Shown here piece by piece: positions 1-8,256 of a DNA stretch of 64,000 nt. This stretch comes from Chlorogloea purpurea SAG 13.99 (lineage in GTDB: Bacteria > Cyanobacteriota > Cyanobacteriia > Cyanobacteriales > Microcystaceae), in NCBI GenBank assembly GCA_016903695.1, contig JADQBB010000001.1:124001-188000 (forward strand), given 5' to 3'. The position numbers and the translations under genes are program-made. Positions within the stretch are counted from its first letter, which is position 1. Every line of letters begins with the position of its first letter. The notes beneath the pieces are model-generated. The model worked only from the letters and a program-made list of their open reading frames with translations, did not search any database and was not told the origin of the DNA.

Positions 1-403
1 CGTAAATCCAAATCGGTTGGGAGATAAGGGCGGTATTTTCAGGAATCGATAGCGTGACTCCCACCGCCTCTATGGATTGACTCCACACATGGGCTGATCC
101 GTCAAGTAAAGGCACTTCAGACCCGTCTATTTCCAATCGGGCATCGGTTATACCCCAACCCGTTAGAGAAGCCAATAAATGCTCTACTGTACCCACTTTT
201 GCAAATCCCTTGACTAACTCGGTGGAGAGAGTGGTTTTAGCCACCGAATCCACGCCCGCGGGGATAATCGGCGCGTCGGGAAGGTCAACCCGCACGAAAT
301 AACGCCCTTTACCCGCTGGGGCGGGACAAACTTTAACGGTGGTGGTGTTGCCGGAATGTAAGCCTATTCCGGTGAGGGTAAAGGCTGATTTAACTGTAGA
401 CAT
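1..403 (-). CDS. lpxC: UDP-3-O-acyl-N-acetylglucosamine deacetylase, N-terminal part
   Basis: LpxC is the Zn-dependent deacetylase of the first committed step of lipid A synthesis. Only the first 134 codons lie in the window; the rest runs off the left edge. The ATG is the complement of 401-403 and the protein opens MSTVKSAFTLTGIGLHSG, the typical LpxC start. The family motif TVEHLLASL, whose His ligates Zn, is present, as is EVPLLDGSAHVW, which matches the conserved 'DGSA' segment. The next leftward gene begins beyond 454, so lpxC starts just downstream of the BRCT protein and may share its transcript. Identification rests on these two motifs and is firm; completeness cannot be judged. Confidence 0.93.
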   Translation of the reverse strand, partial: MSTVKSAFTLTGIGLHSGNTTTVKVCPAPAGKGRYFVRVDLPDAPIIPAGVDSVAKTTLSTELVKGFAKVGTVEHLLASLTGWGITDARLEIDGSEVPLLDGSAHVWSQSIEAVGVTLSIPENTALISQPIWIY

Positions 404-453
404 GGGGTAGATAAGGAAGACCGATCGGTATTACCTTATCATAATCCCCGTCT

Positions 454-2337
454 TTAGTTGGTTTCTAGCATTTTCAAGAGATCATTTTCTGACAGTTGTT
501 TAATTCCCAACCTCTGCGCTTTTTTAAATTTATCCCCCGGTGCTTTTCCCAATACTAGATAATCGGTTTTATTATTGGGCGAGTTAACAATAGTTCCTCC
601 CACGGAAACGATTTTACTTTTTAATTCCTCGCGGGTAATTTTAGTTAAGTTGCCGAGAACCGCTATACTTTTACCCGATAAAGGAGAACTAGGATTAGGG
701 GTTTCCTCTTCAATTACCAGAGAAGTATCGGCAACACTAACGGATGTTTCCGCCTCCACTCCTTCGGTGGTATCAGTTATTGTTAATGGTGTTTCTGCTT
801 CTACTATCTCCTCTGTTTCTTCGGGAATGTCATTGACAGCCACAGGTGTTTCCGCCCCTACTATCGCCTCCGTTTCTTCGGGAATATCGGTCACAGTCCC
901 AGAATTATCATTACTGGGCGCTTCTGGGCTATCGTCAAGGGTGGAAGCGATTTTTTCTTCGACTATTGGACGCTGGGCGAGTTCATTTTTCAAGGCTTCA
1001 TTTTCTTGAGCGAGGGATGCTATTTGAGATTTTAATTTCTCCATTTCCTTTAATTGAGTTTCTAAAGTCGCCACTTGACTTTTAAAACTATCTAACTGGT
1101 TTTCAACCCATTGTCGCCCCGATTGTAAGTCCGCTTTTTCTCCCTTGAGACTTTCCACTTCTTGAGACAGACTTTGCTTTTCTGCCTCCAGATTTTTTAG
1201 TTGAGATTCTATCCCAGACTTGTCCGTTTCTAGAGTGTTTAACTTGGTTAGTAAATCACCTTTCTCTGTCTTTACAGTTTCTATCTCAACAGATAGAGCG
1301 TTTTTATCCTGTTCAAAAGTTTTCAGACTGGTGGCTATCTCTGCTAACTGAGATTGAAGTGCCGCCTTTTCCTCCTGAAGATTTTGTAAGGTAGAAACTA
1401 AAGTATGTTTCTCTTCATTACTAGCGGCTAACTGTTGAGCAAGCTGGTTTTTTTCTGTCTCTAAACGAACGATTGTAGAATTTATCCCCGCTAACTGAGA
1501 TTGTGTTTCAGCATTCTGTTTGACAAGAGAATCGATTTGAGTTTGTAACTCCGTTTTCTCTTGTGTTCGGGATTCTAACTCTTGAGAGAGAGCGCTCTTT
1601 CCAGTTTCTAGCTCTTGTATTTGAGATTGTCGGGCGGCCGATTCCTCTCTGGATTCTTGAAGTTGAACTTTAAGAGTATTAATTTCTGGCTCTAGAAGTT
1701 GTAACTCGGCAACTTGCGATCGTAAATCCTGTAACTGTCCCTGGAGTTTGTGGATTTCCTCCCCGGAAGACGCTAACTGACCTGTTAAACCGGTTTTATC
1801 TGCGGATAAAGTTTCGATCGTTTTATGAAGCGAGTTAGCATTTTTCTTGGTCAGTTCAAATTGACGCTCGATCTCGCTCTTTTGCTGTTCTAGAGATTGT
1901 ACTTGAGTTTCTAAAAGTTTTATCCCTTCTCCGGTTTGTTTTTGCCCACCCGTTAAAGTTTCTTTTTCTTCTTGGAGAGTTTTTATTTGCGATTGTAAAC
2001 TTTGTAGTTGCGACTTGATAAGATTTAATTCTTTATCTAGGACTTGCTTACTCTCGATACTAGCCATCAAGCTTTGTTGGGATTGGGCTAACTCCTGTTC
2101 GAGATACTTCAGCTTATCGTTTAGGATATTATTATCTTCTAGGAGAGTAGTTTTCTCCGATTCGATCGCTCCTAACTTTTCCCCTAATATCTCCTTCCCT
2201 CCAGTTAGCTCTTTTAATTGTTCATCTTGCTCCTTCAGTTGCGCGATCGCTTTACCATTTCCCCCTCGCAACAACCAGCCGCCTAAACCGCCTACTACAA
2301 CAGCGCCTATTCCTTCATAAATTATCTCGTTAGCCAT
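454..2337 (-). CDS. membrane-anchored long coiled-coil protein with C-terminal BRCT domain
   Basis: Predicted 627 residues. A single hydrophobic segment lies near residues 8-24 (GIGAVVVGGLGGWLLRG). About 430 residues of heptad-rich, Gln/Glu/Lys/Leu-rich coiled coil follow. Next is an acidic linker with an imperfectly repeated unit (DIPEETEAIVGAETPVAV, DIPEETEEIVEAETPLTI). The last ~75 residues look like a BRCT domain of the NAD-ligase type (start GKSIAVLGNLTKITREELK, then KTDYLVLGKAPGDKFKKAQ). BRCT domains bind DNA ends or phosphopeptides; here one would hang from a long tethered rod. The ATG at 2337 is chosen because GGAG sits seven bases upstream; a GTG two codons earlier is the alternative. 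Function is unknown; a structural or chromosome-tethering role is inference only. Confidence 0.8.
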   Translation of the reverse strand: MANEIIYEGIGAVVVGGLGGWLLRGGNGKAIAQLKEQDEQLKELTGGKEILGEKLGAIESEKTTLLEDNNILNDKLKYLEQELAQSQQSLMASIESKQVLDKELNLIKSQLQSLQSQIKTLQEEKETLTGGQKQTGEGIKLLETQVQSLEQQKSEIERQFELTKKNANSLHKTIETLSADKTGLTGQLASSGEEIHKLQGQLQDLRSQVAELQLLEPEINTLKVQLQESREESAARQSQIQELETGKSALSQELESRTQEKTELQTQIDSLVKQNAETQSQLAGINSTIVRLETEKNQLAQQLAASNEEKHTLVSTLQNLQEEKAALQSQLAEIATSLKTFEQDKNALSVEIETVKTEKGDLLTKLNTLETDKSGIESQLKNLEAEKQSLSQEVESLKGEKADLQSGRQWVENQLDSFKSQVATLETQLKEMEKLKSQIASLAQENEALKNELAQRPIVEEKIASTLDDSPEAPSNDNSGTVTDIPEETEAIVGAETPVAVNDIPEETEEIVEAETPLTITDTTEGVEAETSVSVADTSLVIEEETPNPSSPLSGKSIAVLGNLTKITREELKSKIVSVGGTIVNSPNNKTDYLVLGKAPGDKFKKAQRLGIKQLSENDLLKMLETN

Positions 2338-2417
2338 CTTCACTCTCCTTTATCACAGCATGATCACAATTATCTATGAGGCGATATTTCTGATCTTCCC
2401 ATTTTTCTCGTGATCTG

Positions 2418-2483
2418 GGTCAAGATTTCTGGAAAATTTTTCTTCCTTCTTGTCTTGACCTACATCTTATTTTATGATATGTA
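2418..2483 (+). promoter_or_regulatory. putative promoter with overlapping inverted repeat
   Basis: A TTGACC at 2455-2460 and TATGTA at 2478-2483 are spaced 17 bases, 32 bases ahead of the flavoprotein start. The -35 lies inside the right arm of an inverted repeat, GGTCAAGA at 2418-2425 and TCTTGACC at 2453-2460. That arrangement could be an operator, but the -10 matches poorly and this is a weak call. Confidence 0.3.
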
Positions 2484-2514
2484 TTCCCAATATTTGTACT
2501 AAGCCGGAAAATTC

Positions 2515-3768
2515 ATGAAAATAATCGTTATTGGCGGGGGTGCTGCCGGATTTTTCGGCGCTATTACCTGCGCTTCTCATCCACACACGGAAGTCACCAT
2601 CCTCGAAGCCGGTCGAGAATTCCTCACCAAAGTGAGAATCTCCGGCGGCGGTAGATGTAACGTCACCCATCACTGTTTCGACCCTTCCGGGCTGGTGCAA
2701 TCCTATCCTAGAGGAGGTAAAGCCCTCCGGGGCGCTTTTACTAAATTCAATCCTGAAAACACTGTCACCTGGTTTACCAGGCGGGGAGTCAAACTGAAAA
2801 CCGAAGCAGATGGGCGGATGTTTCCCATCACCGATGACTCGGAAACGATCGTTCGCTGCTTACTCCAGGGGGCGGAGAAAACAGGAGTTAGATTAATTCC
2901 CAATACCCCAGTTCAAAAAGTAGACAAGGAGGGGGATAAGTTTATTATAAGTTTGAAAAATGGGGGGAACATGGAGTGCGATCGAGTTCTCCTGGCCACA
3001 GGTAGTAATCCCCTCGGCTATCGCATCGCCCGAAGTCTGGGCCACACCATCATCACCCCCATCCCCTCCCTATTTACCTTTCAAATTCAAGACTCGCGAT
3101 TGAAAGACCTAGCGGGAGTGAGTGTCAGTAAAGCAAGTCTTACGTTGAGCGATACGGGTAAAGAAAAACTCCAACAAACCGGCCCGTTACTAATCACCCA
3201 CTGGGGTATCAGCGGCCCCGCAGTTTTAAAACTATCCGCATGGGCGGCCCCGGTATTGCATCAAAATAATTATCGTATGACCATAACCGTGAATTGGCTG
3301 ACCGATTACAACGCCGAAAAGATACGGCAGATATTACTCCACAATAAAACCAGTCAAGCCAAGCGGAAAATCAGCAATTATTGTCCCTTCGATCTACCGA
3401 AACGCCTGTGGCAAAGCTTATTAATTCACGTAGGCATAGATTCAGAAACCATCTGGACCCAATTAAGTAAAAATCAATGTAACGGGTTAATCCAAGAATT
3501 AAACGCCGGCCAATATCAAATCAAAGGCAAAGGAGTATTCAAAGAAGAATTCGTCACCTGCGGCGGGGTAGATTTAAAGGAAATAGACTTCAGGACGATG
3601 GAAAGCAAATGTTGTCCCGGATTACACTTCGCCGGGGAAGTATTAGATATAGACGGGGTGACGGGAGGTTTTAACTTTCAGAGTGCTTGGACAACGGGCT
3701 ATCTAGCAGGTGAGGCCATGAGGAAACCCCTACCTTCGAGAGACCCGGCCGAAATTAAAACTTACTAG
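2515..3768 (+). CDS. HI0933/YhiN-family NAD(P)/FAD-dependent oxidoreductase
   Basis: 417 residues, the usual family length. The protein begins at once with an FAD-binding Rossmann motif (IIVIGGGAAGFFGA). The family signature RISGGGRCNVTH follows near residue 43, and the C-terminal flavin contact region is GGVDLKEIDF ... LHFAGEVLDIDGVTGGFN. Members are soluble flavoproteins of unsettled substrate, so only the family is assigned. It is transcribed rightward and separated by one base from the next gene, so the two are probably co-transcribed. Nothing is missing from the signature motifs. Confidence 0.92.
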   Translation: MKIIVIGGGAAGFFGAITCASHPHTEVTILEAGREFLTKVRISGGGRCNVTHHCFDPSGLVQSYPRGGKALRGAFTKFNPENTVTWFTRRGVKLKTEADGRMFPITDDSETIVRCLLQGAEKTGVRLIPNTPVQKVDKEGDKFIISLKNGGNMECDRVLLATGSNPLGYRIARSLGHTIITPIPSLFTFQIQDSRLKDLAGVSVSKASLTLSDTGKEKLQQTGPLLITHWGISGPAVLKLSAWAAPVLHQNNYRMTITVNWLTDYNAEKIRQILLHNKTSQAKRKISNYCPFDLPKRLWQSLLIHVGIDSETIWTQLSKNQCNGLIQELNAGQYQIKGKGVFKEEFVTCGGVDLKEIDFRTMESKCCPGLHFAGEVLDIDGVTGGFNFQSAWTTGYLAGEAMRKPLPSRDPAEIKTY

Positions 3769-3769
3769 A

Positions 3770-4480
3770 ATGAAAACTAGTGATAAAAATCCAACTACTT
3801 CCATGACCAACAATCCAAACTTCATCCAATTCGTAGAAGACGCGGCTAGAACATTCCGTAACAACTTAGACTATCTAACTCCAGGAGTACAGAGAATGGT
3901 AGAACAAGGTACGGAAAAAATAGGGGAATTCGTCGCTCCCATTGCAGATAATCCCTTGATTAGAACTGCCACGAAGATACCTGGTTTAAGTTGGGTCATG
4001 GCGGGTATTGGACAGGTGGATATAGAAAAAGTTGACGCAGAAGTTAACGCGTTAAGACAGTCTTACCCATCGGAAAGCCATCAGGAATTAGCCGAGAGAG
4101 TTATTAGAGAAACTACTTGGAATGGCGGCAGAATCGGTGTGATTACTAACTTGATACCTCCTTTCGCCGTATCTTTATTCGCTATAGACGTAGCCGCTAT
4201 CAGCGCCCTACAAGCGGAAATGATCTATCGCATCGCCGCCATACACGGATTTTCCCCCTACGAGAAAACGAGGCGGGGGGAAGTTTTCGGAATCTGGCTA
4301 CTGTCAATCGGCGGTTCTGGGGTTATAAAATCGGGTTTGAGTATCCTAGAAATACTGCCAGGAATCGGCCCTTTAATCGGTGGTACTACTAACGCTACTT
4401 TACTTTATTCCCTCGGCATCATCGCTTGTAATTATTATTCGGCAAAGGTGAAAAATCCTCCCTCTATCGACGTGATGTGA
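3770..4480 (+). CDS. EcsC/DUF697-like hydrophobic protein
   Basis: 236 residues with a soluble N-terminal third and two hydrophobic stretches in the C-terminal half (roughly 122-150 and 180-225). The segment AISALQAEMIYRIAAIHGFS followed by ILEILPGIGPLIGG resembles the core of EcsC and DUF697 proteins, membrane-associated families without an agreed activity. Its ATG follows the flavoprotein stop by one base. A second Met (MTNNPNFIQF) twelve codons in is an alternative start. It converges on arsH with only 19 bases between stops. The family call is by resemblance of the hydrophobic pattern and is moderate. Confidence 0.6.
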   Translation: MKTSDKNPTTSMTNNPNFIQFVEDAARTFRNNLDYLTPGVQRMVEQGTEKIGEFVAPIADNPLIRTATKIPGLSWVMAGIGQVDIEKVDAEVNALRQSYPSESHQELAERVIRETTWNGGRIGVITNLIPPFAVSLFAIDVAAISALQAEMIYRIAAIHGFSPYEKTRRGEVFGIWLLSIGGSGVIKSGLSILEILPGIGPLIGGTTNATLLYSLGIIACNYYSAKVKNPPSIDVM

Positions 4481-4499
4481 CCTGGGTTGACTCCGGTTT

Positions 4500-5114
4500 T
4501 CAAGTTTTTTCTCGTTCTTTCCTCTCACTGTAACGATCGGTCAGATAATCGGTGTGAGGGCGCAATAGTAAAGTGAATTTATACAACTCCTCCATCACAT
4601 CTACCACCCTATCTTTATAGGGAGAATCCTTCATCGTGCCGTCTTCGTGAAACTCTTGATAAGCCTTGGCTACTGAAGACTGATTGGGAATAGTGAACAT
4701 CCGCATCCACCGCCCTAGAATACGCATGGTATTGACGGCGTTGAAAGATTGAGAACCGCCGCTAACTTGCATCAACGCCAAAGTTCTCCCCTGCGTCGGA
4801 CGCACTGCCCCCATCTCCAAGGGAATCCAATCGATTTGATTTTTCAAAATCCCCGTGATGTTACCGTGCATTTCCGGGGATGACCACACCTGCCCTTCTG
4901 ACCAGAGGCTCAACTCCCTTAATTTTTGAACTCTGGCATCGGTTTCGGGTACTTGGCCCCGTAGGGGTAGATCGTGAGGATGGAAGAATTTAACTTCGGC
5001 CCCGAATCCTTCTAAGATTCGGGCCGCTTCTTCGGCCAGCAATCTACTATAAGAACGTTCTCGTAAGGAACCATAAAGAAATAGAATTCTGGGAGGGTGA
5101 TTAAAATCGGTCAT
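4500..5114 (-). CDS. arsH: ArsH-type NADPH-dependent FMN reductase
   Basis: 204 residues of flavodoxin-like fold. The FMN phosphate loop is seen as [13 protein letters not shown] near residues 12-24, and the ArsH-specific stretches are [39 protein letters not shown] and [12 protein letters not shown]. ArsH enzymes reduce quinones, metals or azo compounds and some oxidise organoarsenicals. No arsB/acr3, arsC or arsR gene lies beside it, so arsenic linkage is only by homology. It stands alone, convergent with the gene to the left and followed upstream by the phosphate-binding protein gene on the same strand. Confidence 0.9.
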   Translation of the reverse strand: MTDFNHPPRILFLYGSLRERSYSRLLAEEAARILEGFGAEVKFFHPHDLPLRGQVPETDARVQKLRELSLWSEGQVWSSPEMHGNITGILKNQIDWIPLEMGAVRPTQGRTLALMQVSGGSQSFNAVNTMRILGRWMRMFTIPNQSSVAKAYQEFHEDGTMKDSPYKDRVVDVMEELYKFTLLLRPHTDYLTDRYSERKEREKT

Positions 5115-5191
5115 GAAATTTTAGGGGAATAATCGCTGTGGTATCTATAGGCTTATTTTGCTTCGTTATAAACTTGAAGAGCAATATAGCT

Positions 5192-6220
5192 TCAGAATTT
5201 AGCTTTTTTGCGAAGTAACTCACCGATAGTTAAGCCAATTTGCGGCTTGCCTTCAAAAACAGTCCCCACCTCTCCTTTTTGCCAAGTTACAGTCGCTAAA
5301 TGATAGCCTTCTCCCGGTAGGGGGATGTACCCTACTTGAGATACTACCGATGGAGCTTGTTTTATGTAGTATTCTACGAAGTTTTTGAGATCGGGGTTAT
5401 TTTGAGCCGCCGCTAAATTAACGTAGATGAACAATGGGCGGGAAAGGGGTTGATATTGAGCATTTTCTACCGTTTCTTGAGCGGGTGGGACTGCTCCTTT
5501 CCCCCCATCAATGGGTACGGCTTTTAATTTTTTCTGGTTGGCTTTGTAATAAGCAAAACCGAAATAACCTAAAGCGTTAGGGTCTTGTTCCACCCCCCGC
5601 ACGGTAATTTCATCGTCTTCTGTTTTCACGTAGTCAGAGCGGCTGGCTCGTTCGGTTCCGACGATCGCTCCGGTAAAATAGTCAAAAGTACCTGATTTAT
5701 CGCCAGCACCATAAAGATTTAAAGGTTGATCGGGAAAATCGGGTTTAATTTGATTCCAACGCTTTATTTTCCCTTCCGAGGACGGTTCCCACATTTTCCT
5801 CAATTCTTCCACCGTTAAACTTTGAACCCAGTTATTTGCTTGGTTGACTACCACCGTCAGCGCATCGAAAGCGATGGGCAATTCCACGAAGCGGATTTTA
5901 TTGCGATTGCACAGTTCTATTTCCTGTTGTTCGATAGGACGCGAGGCATTAGCAATATCCGTTTTCCCTTCACAAAACTTTTGGAAGCCGTCCGTAGTAC
6001 CTGAAAAATTAACTTCCATGTCTACTACATCCTTGTTTTCGCTTTTGTAATTATCTGCTATGACTTTCGTTATCGGGTAAACCGTACTAGAGCCATCGAT
6101 TTTTATACCTTGTTTTTTTTCAACCGGGGCGCAGGAGAGAAGTAATAGGGCTAAGCCAAGATTAAGGATGGGGTATAGAGGCTTAAGTATCAATTTTTTT
6201 TGTTTAATTTCCATTAACAT
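5192..6220 (-). CDS. PstS/SphX-like phosphate-binding lipoprotein
   Basis: 342 residues. It has a basic N-terminus, a hydrophobic stretch and a lipobox LLSC with Cys30, so it is predicted to be lipid-anchored in the periplasm. The mature part opens with the PstS-type binding segment IKIDGSSTVYPIT. Phosphate-pocket residues appear in FSGTTDGFQKFCEGKTDI, ASRPIEQQEI and YGAGDKSGTFDYFT. This is the substrate-binding component of a high-affinity phosphate ABC importer, but no pstC, pstA or pstB gene is in the window, so it is an SphX-like stand-alone copy. I looked for a triplicate CTTAACCT-type Pho box upstream and did not find a convincing one. Confidence 0.88.
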   Translation of the reverse strand: MLMEIKQKKLILKPLYPILNLGLALLLLSCAPVEKKQGIKIDGSSTVYPITKVIADNYKSENKDVVDMEVNFSGTTDGFQKFCEGKTDIANASRPIEQQEIELCNRNKIRFVELPIAFDALTVVVNQANNWVQSLTVEELRKMWEPSSEGKIKRWNQIKPDFPDQPLNLYGAGDKSGTFDYFTGAIVGTERASRSDYVKTEDDEITVRGVEQDPNALGYFGFAYYKANQKKLKAVPIDGGKGAVPPAQETVENAQYQPLSRPLFIYVNLAAAQNNPDLKNFVEYYIKQAPSVVSQVGYIPLPGEGYHLATVTWQKGEVGTVFEGKPQIGLTIGELLRKKAKF

Positions 6221-6384
6221 GAGCTAGATTGTAATCAGGATGCTTTTATTATTTCAAGAAAAATTGAAATAGGCGGTTACAAAATATTAAGACAAACTCA
6301 TAAATAATAAAAGAAAACTGTACTAATTTTTAATACAAGGGAACTATACTAAAATAGGTAAATGAGAATTCCGCATCAAGCCAA

Positions 6385-8196
6385 ATGAGTTACGAACCAC
6401 TACATCACAAATATCGCCCCCAAACTTTTGCCGATTTAGTGGGACAATCCGCCATAACTACCACTCTCTGTAATGCTCTCACCACCGGCAGAATCGCCCC
6501 CGCCTATCTATTCACGGGGCCTAGAGGCACGGGTAAAACTTCCAGCGCCAGAATTCTCGCCAAATCCCTCAATTGCATTTCCAGTCCGGGCCCCACCCCC
6601 ACACCCTGCGGTAAATGCGATGTATGTCGATCGATCACTTCCGGTTCGGCTTTGGACATCATCGAGATCGACGCGGCTAGTAACACGGGTGTAGATAATA
6701 TCCGGGAAATAATCGATCGCTCTCAATTCTCCCCCGTACAATGTCGTTATAAGGTGTACATCATCGACGAAGTACATATGCTCAGTACCGCAGCGTTTAA
6801 CGCGCTCCTGAAGACTTTAGAAGAACCACCCGATCGAGTTACCTTCATTCTCGCCACTACCGACCCCCAGCGCGTTCTCCCCACCATTATCTCCCGCTGT
6901 CAGAGGTTTGATTATCGCCGTATCCCCCTAGAAGATATGGTGTCCCACCTGGGTAAAATAGCCTCTATAGAAAACATCGCCATCGAACCGGCCGCCGTCA
7001 CCCTCGTGGCGCAAATCGCTAATGGCGGCTTGAGGGATGCGGAAAGTTTATTAGATCAATTAAGCTTACTAGAAGGCACCATAACACCCGATCAGATTTG
7101 GGACTTAGTGGGGGCCGTGCCGGAGAAAGATTTATTCAAATTGTTAATGGCGGTGCGATCGCAAAATCCTGAAACTATCATCGAGCAGTGCCGTCACCTC
7201 ATGAACAGAGGTAAAGAGCCGCTCACCGTATTACAAAACTTGGCGGGTTTCTATCTCAACTTACTACTAGCGAAAACTTCCCCAGGCCGCCCCGATTTAG
7301 TACCCATCACCGCCCCCACCTGGGAGGCACTTTGTGCGGAAGCGAGGTCATGGTCTATAAACGACATCCTCCAGGCTCAAGAACACTTGAAAGGGAGCGA
7401 AGCCCAGATCAAACACACCACCCAACCCCGTCTGTGGCTGGAAATAACTTTGATGGGACTTATCGGGGGTAGTGAGCCTTCAACGCCCCCCGCACCACCC
7501 AAAACCACCTCTATTGCCCCCCAGACCCCGGAAGTTAAAACCACCCCTCCCAGTGGTATCCCATCAGTGACGGAAAAAACCCCGCCGCCCCCTCCTGCGA
7601 TCGTTCCATTCGTTAAGGCGGAGGTAGTTAGTACCCCCAGAGAAGATAATAGGAATACCGGAGAGATTTGGGATAAAGTGCTAGAAGCTATTCCCTTAAT
7701 GGCCACTCGTACACTCTTACGTCAACAGGGGAAATTGTTTAGTTTCTCCGATTCCGTCGCCGTTATCGCTTTTCCTAGTGAAAAATTCCTGCGGCTTATC
7801 CGCGGCAAAACCGATTTGATCGAATCGGCCTTTGAATCTGTCTGTGGCAAGAAAGTTAAAGTTCACATTCAAGTCACCGGCGCTACTTTGGTAACTCCCC
7901 CACCTCCCGAAACGCAGCCCGAATCTAAAGAGGAAGAAAAGGAGAAACCAATTATCCCCTCGACCCCTGAAAACGGTCATCAACGCTCGACCCCGCCGCC
8001 GGTAGAAAAACCTCTGCCCCAAATACCACAGAAAAAGGAAAATGTCAATAATACGGACGCGGCAACAATTTTCGCTAAGATCTTCGAGGGGGAATTAGTT
8101 CTGACGGAATCCGTGGGAGTTCCCACTCAACCCCAGATTACTATTACTAATAGACCAGACATATCGGACATTTCCGAAGAGGATCTTCCTTTTTAA
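6385..8196 (+). CDS. dnaX: DNA polymerase III subunit gamma/tau
   Basis: 603 residues. DnaX is the clamp-loader ATPase of the replisome. Walker A is FTGPRGTGKTS (about residues 43-53). A zinc module has Cys64, 75, 78 and 81. Walker B-type IIDEVHMLS and sensor/SRC motif TIISRCQRFD follow. The C-terminal part is proline-rich (about 370-420 and 505-550) around a tau-like domain (about 425-500). The ATPase region is continuous, so no intein is present, although some cyanobacterial dnaX genes carry one. A TATACT at 6345-6350 may be a -10 element, without a clear -35. leuS follows after 60 bases. Confidence 0.96.
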   Translation: MSYEPLHHKYRPQTFADLVGQSAITTTLCNALTTGRIAPAYLFTGPRGTGKTSSARILAKSLNCISSPGPTPTPCGKCDVCRSITSGSALDIIEIDAASNTGVDNIREIIDRSQFSPVQCRYKVYIIDEVHMLSTAAFNALLKTLEEPPDRVTFILATTDPQRVLPTIISRCQRFDYRRIPLEDMVSHLGKIASIENIAIEPAAVTLVAQIANGGLRDAESLLDQLSLLEGTITPDQIWDLVGAVPEKDLFKLLMAVRSQNPETIIEQCRHLMNRGKEPLTVLQNLAGFYLNLLLAKTSPGRPDLVPITAPTWEALCAEARSWSINDILQAQEHLKGSEAQIKHTTQPRLWLEITLMGLIGGSEPSTPPAPPKTTSIAPQTPEVKTTPPSGIPSVTEKTPPPPPAIVPFVKAEVVSTPREDNRNTGEIWDKVLEAIPLMATRTLLRQQGKLFSFSDSVAVIAFPSEKFLRLIRGKTDLIESAFESVCGKKVKVHIQVTGATLVTPPPPETQPESKEEEKEKPIIPSTPENGHQRSTPPPVEKPLPQIPQKKENVNNTDAATIFAKIFEGELVLTESVGVPTQPQITITNRPDISDISEEDLPF

Positions 8197-8256
8197 ATTA
8201 ACAAAGCGAACAAAGATAAAATAAATAATTACCGAGACAGCAGTAGGAGATGATTC

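Noticed and set aside
2243-2250. GCGATCGC octamers as regulatory sites
   Set aside because: These are HIP1 sites scattered throughout genes in many cyanobacteria; useful for taxonomy, not as local signals.
6221-6384. Pho box upstream of the phosphate-binding protein gene
   Set aside because: I found only one or two weak CTTAA-like blocks, not the three spaced repeats expected.
6385-7500. Intein in dnaX
   Set aside because: The ATPase domain is continuous from Walker A to the SRC motif, so nothing is inserted.
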